Below are positions 27,096-36,166 of a stretch of DNA of 55,109 bases, one piece after another (the first letter of the stretch is position 1; each line of letters begins with the position of its first letter). Source of the stretch: Hoeflea sp. (GTDB lineage: Bacteria; Pseudomonadota; Alphaproteobacteria; Rhizobiales; Rhizobiaceae); the NCBI RefSeq assembly GCF_030682515.1, contig NZ_JAUXOD010000007.1, positions 1 to 55,109 on the forward strand. Direction: 5' to 3'. The notes under the pieces are model-generated. The model had not been told where the DNA came from. It made no database searches and worked only from the letters and a program-made list of their open reading frames with translations. Made by a program: the position numbers and the translations under genes.

Positions 27096-27415
27096 GACGG
27101 GGTCGCCTGGCCTTGCCTGTCGGTCTTGGCCGGCTCGAAATCCGGCACATAGGCGCGCATGCGTTCGAACATGGCGGTGCGGAACCTCTCGGGAATCGCT
27201 TCCTCGCCGGTCACCCAGCGAAAGATGTCGGCATCTTCCTCCGCCATCAGCAGTTCCAGTTCGTCCAGCTCCGTGGCATTGAGCGAGGCGATCTCGGCAT
27301 CCGCGAAGCCGCCGATCACCAGGTCCATCTCGCGGATCCCGCGGCGCCAGGCCCGCACGAGAATGCGGCGGCGGCGCGGATCAAGGTCGGCGCTTGAACG
27401 TGTCGTTCCGGTCAT
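27092..27415 (-). CDS. sdhE: Succinate dehydrogenase assembly factor (SdhE)
   Basis: A 107-residue protein of the Sdh5/SdhE (DUF339) family that helps attach FAD to SdhA. RILVRAWRRGIREMDLVIGGF holds the key RGxxE motif (RGIRE) that contacts the flavoprotein. EDADIFRWVTGEE is the second conserved block. The gene lies immediately upstream of mfd with a 4-bp overlap and is divergent from recG. AAAAGG precedes the start. Confidence 0.93.
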   Translation of the reverse strand: MTGTTRSSADLDPRRRRILVRAWRRGIREMDLVIGGFADAEIASLNATELDELELLMAEEDADIFRWVTGEEAIPERFRTAMFERMRAYVPDFEPAKTDRQGQATPS

Positions 27416-27507
27416 GATCTGCCTTTTTCGGTTGGAGGGTTTCCATATCCTGTCGCCGCCCGGTTGTCAGCCTTGCCTTTCAGCCAAATTTGAAGTTCAT
27501 CTCTCCC

Positions 27508-29625
27508 ATGCGACCGCTCGAGCTCGATCCCCTGTTCAAACCCGTGGAAAGCCTGCCCGGAATCGGCCCGAAGCTCGCCGAGGCGCTGGCCCGCGTCACC
27601 GGCCGGGACGGGCCGGAGGACACACGCGCGCTCGACCTGGTGCTGCTGCCGCCGCACGGGCTTATCGACCGCTCCAGGAAGCTGGAAATCGCGCTGGCGC
27701 CGGAAGGCGTGATCGCCACGCTCAAGGTGCGGGTGGACCGCCACCAGCCCTCGCCGCCCGGCCGCAAGGCCGCGCCCTACCGGGTCTATGTGCATGACGA
27801 AACAGGGGAAATGGCGCTCACATTCTTCCACTCCAAGCAGGCGTGGCTCGAAAAGCTGTTGCCGGTGGGTGAGACCTTTCTCGTCAGCGGCAAGGTCGAA
27901 TGGTTCAACGGACGGCCCTCGATGGTCCATCCCGATCATATCGTGGGCGAGGCCGAGGCCGAGACTTTTCCGCTGATCGAGCCGGTCTATCCGCTGACTG
28001 CCGGCCTGTCGCCCAAGATCCTCAGGCGCTCGATAGACTCAGCGCTCGAGCTGTTGCCGGACCTGCCGGAATGGGCCGATCCGCATCTGGTGGCGCGCAA
28101 CAGTTTTCCCGAATTCTCGGAAGCCGTGCGTCATCTGCATAACCCCGAAGCCGCCCACGACATCGATCCGCTCACCCCGACACGCCGAAGGCTGGCCTAC
28201 GACGAGTTGCTGGCCGGGCAATTGTCGCTGGCGCTGGTGCGCCAGACACTGCGCAAGCTGCCGGGCGTGCCGGTGATCGCCCAAGGCAGGCTGCGTGAGG
28301 CGATCCTTGCCGCGCTGCCGTTCTCGCTGACCAGGAGCCAGGAGACCGCCGTGGGCGAGATCCTTGCCGACATGGCCGGCACGGACCGGATGCTGAGGCT
28401 GCTGCAGGGCGATGTCGGGTCGGGCAAGACCGCGGTCGCCATGCTCGCCATGGCCGACGCGGTGGAAGCCGGCGGCCAGGCGGTGCTGATGGCGCCCACG
28501 GAAATCCTCGCCCGCCAGCATTACGCCACCATCGCCAGGATGGCCGAGGCCGCGGGCATCGAGGTCGTGGTGCTGACATCTCGCTCCAAGGGTCGCGAGC
28601 GCACGGAGCTGCTCGACAGGATCGCCTCGGGCACGGCGCAGATCGTCATCGGCACGCACGCGCTGTTTCAGGAATCGGTCGTCTACGCCAATCTGACGCT
28701 CGCCGTGGTCGACGAGCAGCACCGCTTCGGCGTGCACCAGCGTCTGCGGCTCACCGCCAAGGGAACCGCTCCGCATATGCTGGTGATGACCGCGACGCCG
28801 ATCCCGCGCACGCTGGTGCTGGCGGCCTTCGGCGACATGGATGTCTCCAAGCTCACCGAGAAGCCCGCCGGACGGCAACCGATCGCCACCGTCACCATTC
28901 CCGACGAACGGATCGGCGACATCATTGGCCGGCTCAAGACCGCCGTGCTTGACGGCAAGAAGGCCTACTGGATCTGCCCGCTGGTCGAGGATTCCGACGA
29001 GAGCGAGTTGATGAGCGTGGAAAGCCGCCATTCAAGCCTCGCCAAGGCTTTCGGACCCGAACTGGCGGCCTCCGTGGCGCTCGTCCACGGGCGGATGACG
29101 TCGGAGGAAAAGGACCAGGCGATGAGCGCCTTCAAGTCCGGCCAGACAAGGCTGCTGGTGGCGACCACCGTGATCGAGGTCGGCGTCGACGTGCCCGACG
29201 CCACGATCATGGTGATCGAGCACGCCGAGCGCTTCGGGCTCGCGCAACTGCACCAGCTCCGCGGCCGGGTCGGGCGCGGCGACGGCGCCTCGAGCTGCAT
29301 CCTGCTCTATCACGGCCCGCTGGGCGAAACGGCTGAAGCAAGGCTCAAGGTCTTGCGCGAGACCGAGGACGGGTTTCGCATTGCCGAGGAAGATCTCAAG
29401 CTGCGCGGTGAAGGCGAAGTGCTGGGCACGCGCCAATCCGGCCTGCCGGGCTTTCGGCTCGCAGATCTCGCCGTCCATGGCGATCTGCTGGAGATCGCCC
29501 GCAGCGACGCGCGCAATGTGCTGGAGAGCGACCCGGGCCTGTCGGGTCCGCGCGGGCCGGCCCTGCGCATGCTGCTCTACCTGACGCGCCGCGACGAGGC
29601 GATAAGGTTCCTGCGCGCCGGGTGA
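27508..29625 (+). CDS. recG: ATP-dependent DNA helicase RecG
   Basis: A 705-residue SF2 helicase that regresses stalled replication forks. The N-terminal wedge domain contains an OB fold (VYVHDETGEMALTFF and FLVSGKVEWFNGRPSMVHPD). The core has Walker A GDVGSGKTAVAM, motif II VVDEQHRFGVHQR, motif III TATPIPRTL and motif VI QLRGRVGRG. The start at 27508 (MRPLELDPLF) matches the family N-terminus; an in-frame TTG at 27490 is the alternative. No clear Shine-Dalgarno sequence is present for either. Confidence 0.97.
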   Translation: MRPLELDPLFKPVESLPGIGPKLAEALARVTGRDGPEDTRALDLVLLPPHGLIDRSRKLEIALAPEGVIATLKVRVDRHQPSPPGRKAAPYRVYVHDETGEMALTFFHSKQAWLEKLLPVGETFLVSGKVEWFNGRPSMVHPDHIVGEAEAETFPLIEPVYPLTAGLSPKILRRSIDSALELLPDLPEWADPHLVARNSFPEFSEAVRHLHNPEAAHDIDPLTPTRRRLAYDELLAGQLSLALVRQTLRKLPGVPVIAQGRLREAILAALPFSLTRSQETAVGEILADMAGTDRMLRLLQGDVGSGKTAVAMLAMADAVEAGGQAVLMAPTEILARQHYATIARMAEAAGIEVVVLTSRSKGRERTELLDRIASGTAQIVIGTHALFQESVVYANLTLAVVDEQHRFGVHQRLRLTAKGTAPHMLVMTATPIPRTLVLAAFGDMDVSKLTEKPAGRQPIATVTIPDERIGDIIGRLKTAVLDGKKAYWICPLVEDSDESELMSVESRHSSLAKAFGPELAASVALVHGRMTSEEKDQAMSAFKSGQTRLLVATTVIEVGVDVPDATIMVIEHAERFGLAQLHQLRGRVGRGDGASSCILLYHGPLGETAEARLKVLRETEDGFRIAEEDLKLRGEGEVLGTRQSGLPGFRLADLAVHGDLLEIARSDARNVLESDPGLSGPRGPALRMLLYLTRRDEAIRFLRAG

Positions 29626-29630
29626 TGGGA

Positions 29631-30317
29631 TCAGGGCGCCAGCGGCTTGACCTTGGCCTTGCCCTGGACCGGCAGCTTCCTTGGAAAATCGGGCGATACG
29701 AGCCCGGCGGAAATCACCATCTTGGCGGCCTCCTCCACGCTCATGTCCAGAATGATGATGTCCTTGCGTGGCACGAACAGCAGAAAACCTGAGGTCGGGT
29801 TGGGCGTGGTCGGCAGGAACACCGAAACGGAATCATGACCTGGCAGCCGGTGATCGACCTCGCCCTTGGTCTCGGTGGCGACAAAGACGATCGACCACAG
29901 TCCCTGCCGGGGATACTGGATCAGGCCTGCCTGCTTGAACGAGCTGCTTTGCTCGGCGAGAACCGTTTGAAAGATCTGCTTCAATCCCTTGTACAGACTG
30001 CGCACCAGCGGCATCCGGTCGAGCAGCGATTCCCCGAACGCGACGATCGAGCGGCCGACAAGATTGGCCGTCAGAAACCCGATCAGGGTGATCAGCACCA
30101 GCGCGGTCAGCAGGCCGAAGCCGGGCACCGCGAAGGGCAGATAATAATCGGGATTGTAGGGCGCCGGGATATAGGGTTTGACCCAGCCGTCGACCCAGCC
30201 GATGAAGGTCCAGGTCAGGTAGGCCGTGATGAAGACCGGCGCGACGATGATGAGGCCGGTAAGGAAATAATTGCGCAACCTTACGCCGGCGCCCGGCCGC
30301 TTGTGCTTCTCGTTCAT
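29631..30317 (-). CDS. DUF502 domain-containing membrane protein
   Basis: A 228-residue protein with two hydrophobic helices at the N-terminus (YFLTGLIIVAPVFITAYLTW and a second around residues 68-95). LLDRMPLVRSLYKGLKQI and the FVPRKDIIILDMSVEEAAKM segment are characteristic of DUF502. The function is unknown; plant homologues (LCV/COV) affect vascular patterning. It is convergent with recG with only 5 bp between the stops, and lies downstream of glmS on the same strand. Confidence 0.9.
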   Translation of the reverse strand: MNEKHKRPGAGVRLRNYFLTGLIIVAPVFITAYLTWTFIGWVDGWVKPYIPAPYNPDYYLPFAVPGFGLLTALVLITLIGFLTANLVGRSIVAFGESLLDRMPLVRSLYKGLKQIFQTVLAEQSSSFKQAGLIQYPRQGLWSIVFVATETKGEVDHRLPGHDSVSVFLPTTPNPTSGFLLFVPRKDIIILDMSVEEAAKMVISAGLVSPDFPRKLPVQGKAKVKPLAP

Positions 30318-30433
30318 CTTTTACCCTGTCCTGGACTGCCCGCGCGAAATGATGCGCCGCAACACTATGATAATGGTGCCGCCTGCCCGCCAAAACAAGT
30401 GCTGGCGGGACGGGCATCAGGTCGGGGACCGGA

Positions 30434-32260
30434 CTATTCGACCGTGACCGATTTAGCCAGGTTCCGCGGCTGGTCGACATCGGTGCCCATGAACACCGCC
30501 GTGTGATAGGCGATCAGCTGCACCGGCAGGGCGTAGAGGATGGGCGCCACGATCTCGTCGACGACGGGCAGCACGATGGTGGCCATGGTCTCGAGCGTAG
30601 AGGCCTTGGCCCCCTTCTCGTCGGTGATCAGGATGATCCGGCCGCCGCGAGCCGCGACTTCCTGCATGTTGGAGACGGTCTTCTCAAAGTGCCGGTCATG
30701 GGGCGCGATGACGATCACCGGCATGGTCTCGTCGATCAGCGCGATCGGGCCGTGCTTGAGTTCGCCCGCGGCATAGCCTTCGGCATGGATATAGGAGATT
30801 TCCTTGAGCTTGAGCGCGCCCTCGAGCGCCAGCGGAAAGCTGGTTCCGCGGCCGAGATAGAGCACATCCTTGAATCGCGAGAGTTCGCGCGACAGCGTCT
30901 CGATCTGCGGCTGGATCGCGTTCAGGACCTCGTTGAAGAGCCGTGGCGCCTCGACCAGGGACTGGACCATCTTGTTCTCGTCGTCGGCCGACAAGGTGCC
31001 GCGCGCCCTGCCGGCGATGATGGCGAGCGCCGCCAGCACCGAAAGCTGGCAGGTGAAGGCCTTGGTCGAGGCCACGCCGATTTCCGGGCCGGCGAGCGTC
31101 GGGAACACCGCGTCCGATTCCCGCGCGATGGTGGATTCGCGCACATTGACCACCGCACCGATGGTGAGGCCATTGTCGCGGCAATAGCGCAGCGAGGCGA
31201 GCGTGTCGGCGGTTTCGCCCGACTGGGAGATGAACAGCGCCGCCATCTTCCCCGTCAACGGCATCTCGCGGTAACGGAACTCGGAGGCCACATCGATTTC
31301 CACCGGCAGCCGCGCAAACCGCTCGAACCAGTATTTGCCGATCAGTCCCGCGTAATAGGCGGTTCCGCAGGCCGACATCGCCAGCCGGTCGAGATTGGCG
31401 AAATCGATCTTGGCGGACTCGAACTTGACGCGACCTTCCGCAAAATCGATGTAGTGGCTCAGCGTGTGCGATACCACTTCCGACTGTTCATAGATTTCCT
31501 TCTCCATGAAATGACGGTGATTGCCCTTGTCGACGACATAGGCAGCACCTTGCGAGATCTGGCTCTTCCGCTCGACCCGCTGGCCGGAATGATCATAGAT
31601 TTCATGGTGATCATGGGTGATCACCACCCAGTCGCCATCCTCGAGATAGGTGATCTCGTCGGTGAACGGGGCGAGCGCGATGGCGTCCGATCCCAGGAAC
31701 ATCTCGCCCTCCCCGTGGCCCACGGCGAGCGGCGGTCCGGAGCGCGCGCCCAGGATCATGTCCGGCTGGTCCTCAAACAGCACCGCCAGCGCATAGGCGC
31801 CTTCGAGCCGTCCCAGCGCCTTCAGCATCGCCTCGCGCGGGGCAAGTCCCTCATGCCTGTAGGCCGCCAGCAACTGGGCTACTACCTCGGTGTCGGTCTG
31901 GCTGTGAAACACCGCGCCACCGGCGAGGAGTTCTGCCCTGAGCGGCGCGAAATTCTCGATGATGCCGTTGTGGACAACAGCGACGCCGTCGCAGAAATGC
32001 GGATGCGCATTGGCCTCCGTCGGCGCGCCGTGGGTGGCCCAGCGCGTGTGGCCGATGCCGACATGGCCGGCCAGCGGCTCTTCGCCCAACTTGCGGTCGA
32101 GATTGGCGAGCTTGCCTTCGGCGCGGCGGCGGTCGAGCCTGCCATCCTTGACGGTGGCGACGCCCGCGGAGTCATAGCCGCGGTATTCGAGCCGCTTGAG
32201 CGCATCCACCAGAAGCGGCGCCACCTCGCGATTGCCGACAATGCCAACTATTCCGCACAT
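30434..32260 (-). CDS. glmS: Glutamine-fructose-6-phosphate aminotransferase (isomerizing)
   Basis: A 608-residue cytoplasmic enzyme that makes glucosamine-6-phosphate from fructose-6-phosphate and glutamine, feeding UDP-GlcNAc synthesis. The N-terminal Ntn glutaminase has the catalytic cysteine directly after Met (MCGIVGIVGN), with GHTRWATHG and VVHNGIIENF. Two SIS domains follow (SACGTAYYAGL, SQSGETADTLASLRY, LGRGTSFPLALEGALKLKE). The C-terminus DQPRNLAKSVTVE is diagnostic. GGGAGA precedes the start. It lies 111 bp downstream of glmU, so both steps of amino-sugar synthesis are together. Confidence 0.98.
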   Translation of the reverse strand: MCGIVGIVGNREVAPLLVDALKRLEYRGYDSAGVATVKDGRLDRRRAEGKLANLDRKLGEEPLAGHVGIGHTRWATHGAPTEANAHPHFCDGVAVVHNGIIENFAPLRAELLAGGAVFHSQTDTEVVAQLLAAYRHEGLAPREAMLKALGRLEGAYALAVLFEDQPDMILGARSGPPLAVGHGEGEMFLGSDAIALAPFTDEITYLEDGDWVVITHDHHEIYDHSGQRVERKSQISQGAAYVVDKGNHRHFMEKEIYEQSEVVSHTLSHYIDFAEGRVKFESAKIDFANLDRLAMSACGTAYYAGLIGKYWFERFARLPVEIDVASEFRYREMPLTGKMAALFISQSGETADTLASLRYCRDNGLTIGAVVNVRESTIARESDAVFPTLAGPEIGVASTKAFTCQLSVLAALAIIAGRARGTLSADDENKMVQSLVEAPRLFNEVLNAIQPQIETLSRELSRFKDVLYLGRGTSFPLALEGALKLKEISYIHAEGYAAGELKHGPIALIDETMPVIVIAPHDRHFEKTVSNMQEVAARGGRIILITDEKGAKASTLETMATIVLPVVDEIVAPILYALPVQLIAYHTAVFMGTDVDQPRNLAKSVTVE

Positions 32261-32371
32261 GCACGTCTCCCGGATAATATGTTGGCAAAGCTCTTAGCGA
32301 TCAACACCGGCTTAGACCAGTGCCGTAACGCTTTGGACCCGCTCAATTTTAATGACACGCCGTAACCGGCG

Positions 32372-33751
32372 TCAGTCTTGCTGCGCGGCACGCGCATTCT
32401 TCTTGAGCGCCTTGATGGCGGCGATCTTTTCCCTCAGCCGTTCGGCCCTGCCCGGCTTGGTCTCCTGCCGCGCCCGGGCGATCGCCAGCGCGTCGTCCGG
32501 CACGTCCATGGTGATGACGCTGCCGGAGCCGACATAGGCGCCGTCGCCGATCCGGATCGGCGCCACGAGCGAGGAATTGGAGCCGATGAAGGCCCCTGCC
32601 CCGATCTCGGTCACATGCTTGTTCTGGCCGTCATAATTGCAGGTAATCGTGCCCGCGCCGATATTGGCGCCCGCGCCGATGACGGCGTCGCCGATATAGC
32701 TCAGATGGTTGATCTTGGCGCCGGCGCCGACGCTTGCCTTCTTGGTCTCGCAGAAATTGCCGACCTTGGCCTTCTCGCCCAGTTCCGTGCCCGGACGCAG
32801 CCGCGCGAACGGCCCGATCATGGCGCCCGGACCGACATCGGCGCCTTCAAGATGGCTGAATGCATGGATGACCGCGCCGGCACCGACGCGCACGCCCGGG
32901 CCGAACCAGACATTGGGCTCGATCATCACGTCAGGCCCAAGCTCGGTGTCGAAGGACAGGAACACGCTTGCCGGATCGATCATGGAGACCCCCGACAGCA
33001 TCGCCGCAAGCCGCGCGCGCGCCTGCCAGACGGCCTCGATCTCGGCCAGTTCGGCGCGGGTGTTGCAGCCCATCATGTCCTCTTCGGGGGCCTCGATGGC
33101 GACGCATCGGAGGCCGCGGCCGCGGGCGATCTCGACGATGTCGGTCAGGTAGTATTCGCCCTTGGCGTTGGCATTGCCGATGGCCTCGAGCAGGCTCACC
33201 GCCTCGGTCCCCGAGAAGGTGATCACGCCGCCATTGCAGAAATCGATGGCGAGTTCCTCGGCAGAGGCTTCCTTGTGCTCCCGGATGGCCACCAGTTCGC
33301 CGTCGCGTTCGATCAGCCGTCCGTAGCCGGTCGGGTCCTTGGCGCGGAAGCCGAGCACCACGACATCGGCGCCGCGCGCGCGCTCCGTGGTCGCCGCTGC
33401 AAGGCTTTCGGGATTGATCAGCGGCGCATCGCCATAAAGCACGACGACGTCGTCGAAGCCCTCGGCGATGATCTCCCGCGCCATCAGCACGGCGTGGCCG
33501 GTGCCCTTGCGTTCGGTCTGCTCGACGGGCGTGACCGGAACGTCGAGCCCGGCGCTGGCGGCGGCGGTGACAAGGCCCGCGTCGCGGCCGACCACGAGCG
33601 CCACCTTGGTCACGCCGGCAGAGGCTGCGGCGCGGGTGACATGGGCAATGAGCGGCAGATTGCCCACGGTGTGCAGCACCTTGGATCTGGACGATTTCAT
33701 CCGTGTCGCATCGCCTGCCGCAAGCACGACAGCCAGACATGTCCGCGCCAT
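32372..33751 (-). CDS. glmU: Bifunctional GlmU (UDP-GlcNAc pyrophosphorylase/GlcN-1-P acetyltransferase)
   Basis: A 459-residue bifunctional enzyme. The N-terminal Rossmann pyrophosphorylase contains [18 protein letters not shown] (rhizobial form of the LAAGxGTRM loop) and [12 protein letters not shown]. The C-terminal left-handed beta-helix is built of hexapeptide repeats ([38 protein letters not shown]), and the acetyltransferase His is in the [22 protein letters not shown] region. It makes UDP-N-acetylglucosamine for peptidoglycan and lipopolysaccharide. It is first in the glmU-glmS pair. Confidence 0.97.
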   Translation of the reverse strand: MARTCLAVVLAAGDATRMKSSRSKVLHTVGNLPLIAHVTRAAASAGVTKVALVVGRDAGLVTAAASAGLDVPVTPVEQTERKGTGHAVLMAREIIAEGFDDVVVLYGDAPLINPESLAAATTERARGADVVVLGFRAKDPTGYGRLIERDGELVAIREHKEASAEELAIDFCNGGVITFSGTEAVSLLEAIGNANAKGEYYLTDIVEIARGRGLRCVAIEAPEEDMMGCNTRAELAEIEAVWQARARLAAMLSGVSMIDPASVFLSFDTELGPDVMIEPNVWFGPGVRVGAGAVIHAFSHLEGADVGPGAMIGPFARLRPGTELGEKAKVGNFCETKKASVGAGAKINHLSYIGDAVIGAGANIGAGTITCNYDGQNKHVTEIGAGAFIGSNSSLVAPIRIGDGAYVGSGSVITMDVPDDALAIARARQETKPGRAERLREKIAAIKALKKNARAAQQD

Positions 33752-33857
33752 TCCATCACCCCTTCATCGAATCGCTTGTTTACCCGTGCCGGAGCCTATA
33801 GCACCGGACGCGGGATTTATCTCCATTCCGCCCGCCTTGCCAAGATGTGGACACCGC

Positions 33858-34787
33858 ATGCCCCTCGCCCCCGCGATTGCCGGAAGACCCTCGTTCAAGC
33901 GCTTCATCCCCTTGACGGTGATGCTGCTCACGCCGCTGTTCTTTTCCTCCAATCTCATCTTCGGGCGCTACACCATCCCGGAAGTGGCCCCGTTCACGCT
34001 GGCCTTCCTTCGCTGGGCGGCGGCGGCGGTGCTGCTGTTGCCGTTCCTGTGGATGGCGCGGGCGCGGGTGCGCAGCTACGTCACCACCTACCCGGTCCAC
34101 TGGCTGACGCTCGGGTTTCTCGGCATGGGGATCTGCGGCGCGGGCGTCTATTACGCGCTGCAGTTCACCACGGCCACCAACGGCACGCTGATCTACACGA
34201 CTTCGCCACTGATGGTCATCATCCTCGAGCGGCTGTTCTTCGGCCGGCCGACTAGCCCGCGCGAGATCGCCGGCATCCTGGTGGGGTTCCTGGGGGTGGC
34301 GATCATCGTGCTGAAGGGGGATCTCGAAAGCCTTGCGCGGTTCACCTTCAATCTCGGCGACCTGATGTTCATCGCCGCCGCCCTGTCCTGGGCCGGCTAT
34401 TCGGTGCTGCTCAAGGGGCCGCGGACTGCAGGCCTGCCGGTGCAGGCGCTGTTTGCCACCATCGCGCTCTCCGGCGCCGTCCTTCTCGCGCCCTTTGCCC
34501 TTTGGGAATTCCTGGCCGGCGCGCGCATGCCGGTCACGTGGACGGCCTGGGGCGGGATCGCCGGCATCGTGGTGTTCTCGTCGCTGCTGGCGTTTTCAGG
34601 CTACCAGTATGGCGTGGCCCGGCTCGGCGCCTCGACGGCGAGCGCGTTCATGTATCTGCTGCCGCCCTATGGGGTGGGACTGGCCGTGCTTGTGCTGGGC
34701 GAACCGTTCGAGCCGCACCACGCCGTGGGCATCCTGACGGTGCTTTCGGGCCTGGTGCTGGCCACCGCGCCGAAGCGCCGGCCCTGA
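33858..34787 (+). CDS. DMT-superfamily EamA transporter
   Basis: A 309-residue membrane protein with ten predicted helices in two EamA repeats. Typical motifs are FSSNLIFGRYTIPEVAPFTLAF in the first repeat, ATNGTLIYTTSPLMVIILERL, and ASAFMYLLPPYGVGLAVLVLGEP in the second. Family members export amino acids, nucleotides or other metabolites; no substrate can be assigned. It is divergent from glmU and convergent with ccdA (16 bp apart). Confidence 0.9.
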   Translation: MPLAPAIAGRPSFKRFIPLTVMLLTPLFFSSNLIFGRYTIPEVAPFTLAFLRWAAAAVLLLPFLWMARARVRSYVTTYPVHWLTLGFLGMGICGAGVYYALQFTTATNGTLIYTTSPLMVIILERLFFGRPTSPREIAGILVGFLGVAIIVLKGDLESLARFTFNLGDLMFIAAALSWAGYSVLLKGPRTAGLPVQALFATIALSGAVLLAPFALWEFLAGARMPVTWTAWGGIAGIVVFSSLLAFSGYQYGVARLGASTASAFMYLLPPYGVGLAVLVLGEPFEPHHAVGILTVLSGLVLATAPKRRP

Positions 34788-34803
34788 GGGTCTGCGGCTG
34801 GTA

Positions 34804-35553
34804 TCAGCCGATCATGCCCAGCGCCGGAAAGGTCTCGAGCAGCCAGTAGGCCATCGTCGCCATGCCGCCGGTCAGGAACAGGATCCCGGTCAGGACCAGA
34901 AGCGCGCCCGTGATCTTCTCGACCGTTCCCAGATGCTGGCGGAAGCGCTGGGCGAAGCGCATGAAGCGCTCGGAGAACAGGGCCGCGATCCAGAACGGCA
35001 CGGCGAGACCCAGCGAATAGGCCGCAAGCAGCATCGCGCCGGCGCCCACCGTGTCGTGCGTCGCCGCCACGCCCAGCACGGCGCCAAGCACCGGGCCGAT
35101 GCAGGGCGTCCAGCCGAAGGCGAAGGCGAGCCCCATCAGATAGGCGCCCGACAGCGTCGCCGGCTTGCCGCCTCCCGCAAAGCGGGCCTCGCGGGCCAGC
35201 ACGCCGATCTTGAATACGCCCAGGAAATGCAGCCCCATCAGAATGATCACGACGCCGCCGACCTTGGCGAGCAGATCCATGTGCTGGCGCAGCGCGCCGC
35301 CAATGCTCGAGGCGCCGGCGCCCAGCGCCACAAACACCGTGGCAAACCCGAGAGTGAAAAATACCGAGGCCAGCACCACTGCCCGGCGGGTCTCCGACGC
35401 CCGGGCCGCCGCGCCCGAACCGCGAAAATCCTCGACCGAAATGCCCGCCATGTAGCACAGATAAGGCGGCACCAGCGGCAGCACGCAGGGCGACAGGAAG
35501 GACAGCGCGCCGGCGAGCAGCACGGTGAGGAGCGGAATGTCGGCGATGGTCAC
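34804..35553 (-). CDS. ccdA: Cytochrome c biogenesis protein CcdA
   Basis: About 249 residues with six membrane helices, of the CcdA/DsbD-beta family. It carries electrons from thioredoxin across the membrane to periplasmic thiol proteins, needed for cytochrome c maturation. The two key cysteine helices are present: FLSPCVLPLVPPYLCYMAG and FGWTPCIGPVLGAVLG. The GTG at 35553 is chosen because VTIADIPLLTVLLAGALSF matches the normal N-terminus and AAGGA precedes it. An in-frame ATG at 35604, preceded by AAGGAG, would add 17 residues. Confidence 0.92.
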   Translation of the reverse strand: MTIADIPLLTVLLAGALSFLSPCVLPLVPPYLCYMAGISVEDFRGSGAAARASETRRAVVLASVFFTLGFATVFVALGAGASSIGGALRQHMDLLAKVGGVVIILMGLHFLGVFKIGVLAREARFAGGGKPATLSGAYLMGLAFAFGWTPCIGPVLGAVLGVAATHDTVGAGAMLLAAYSLGLAVPFWIAALFSERFMRFAQRFRQHLGTVEKITGALLVLTGILFLTGGMATMAYWLLETFPALGMIG

Positions 35554-36013
35554 GAGACCCGAATCCTTCGTGGCTGTGTCAATCGGTCTGGCCGCAGCGG
35601 CCATGAGTGGTCCGGGCTCCTTCTAATGCGCCTGCCATTTGAGCGCCAGTCACGTTTTGGACAGAAGGCCGTGATCCTGCGGACGCATTGCCGCACGGGG
35701 TGGAAGCCCAGGTGGGGCCCGGTTTGCAGCGATGCGTGCCGGATGCAAGCCGAGCATCCGAGGGCCGGGACCCGCGGCGGGCGGCCTTGCCGCGCGGCTT
35801 CATCTGCGCCTGCCCGGGAGCGCACCCCGCTCCCTGCCGGCCAGGCTTGCCAGGGTCCGGACTGCTGCTGTTGCAAGCGTCTGCATGGAGCCCTGCGGGG
35901 ACCCGGAATTTTCTCTCGCGGCCGCAGTCTTTTGCGGTTGACCATGTGCGGCTGCCTGCCTATGTTCCGCGCCACTCACGGCCCTTGGCGCAAACGCGCC
36001 CGACAGGGCCCGG
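35554..36013. other. Intergenic region between ccdA and tRNA-Lys
   Basis: About 460 bp between the ccdA start (or 410 bp from its alternative start) and the tRNA. Reading frames cross it, but none has a ribosome binding site or a recognisable product. The only clear signal is the tRNA promoter near the right end. Confidence 0.5.
35938..35966 (+). promoter_or_regulatory. Promoter of tRNA-Lys
   Basis: TTGACC (35938-35943) and TATGTT (35961-35966) are separated by exactly 17 bp, ending 47 bp upstream of the mature tRNA. This is a good housekeeping-sigma promoter. Confidence 0.72.
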
Positions 36014-36089
36014 GAGCGCGTAGCTCAGCCGGTAGAGCAACTGACTTTTAATCAGTAGGTCCGGGGTTCGAACCCCCGCGCGCTCACCA
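36014..36089 (+). tRNA. tRNA-Lys (UUU)
   Basis: A 76-nt cloverleaf. The acceptor stem GAGCGCG pairs with CGCGCTC, the D-arm contains GCTCAGCCGGTAGAGC, and the anticodon arm is ACTGA-CTTTTAA-TCAGT with anticodon TTT. The T-arm is CCGGGGTTCGAACCCCCG, and the CCA end is encoded. Confidence 0.97.
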
Positions 36090-36128
36090 TAAAATCAATG
36101 ACTTAACTGATCGTCTCGGGATCCGGCG

Positions 36129-36156
36129 CCTTCGGCCATTGGCCGGAAGGTTTTGC
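36129..36156 (+). terminator. Candidate terminator after tRNA-Lys
   Basis: A hairpin CCTTCGGCC / GGCCGGAAGG with one bulged base and a 3-nt loop is followed by TTTT. It lies 40 bp after the tRNA and just beyond the convergent stop of the allophanate hydrolase gene. Confidence 0.6.
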
Positions 36157-36166
36157 GGGCCTGGCC

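Noticed and set aside
23571-27152. A 1193-codon open frame on the plus strand opposite mfd
   Set aside because: It is a shadow of mfd caused by high GC codon use. The translation is low in complexity, rich in R, G, H and A, and has no domain or ribosome binding site.
30386-30409. Hairpin CCCGCCA / TGGCGGG after glmS as a terminator
   Set aside because: It has a 10-nt loop and no T-run in the minus direction, so the evidence is too weak to list.
30503-32365. A 620-codon plus-strand frame opposite glmS
   Set aside because: Antisense shadow; glmS is unambiguous.
32261-32371. Possible glmS ribozyme upstream of glmS
   Set aside because: The 111-bp gap is too short for the ribozyme and shows no matching core; the element is typical of Firmicutes.
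35550-35975. A 141-codon minus-strand frame between ccdA and tRNA-Lys
   Set aside because: It overlaps the ccdA start region and the tRNA promoter, has no ribosome binding site and shows no recognisable sequence.
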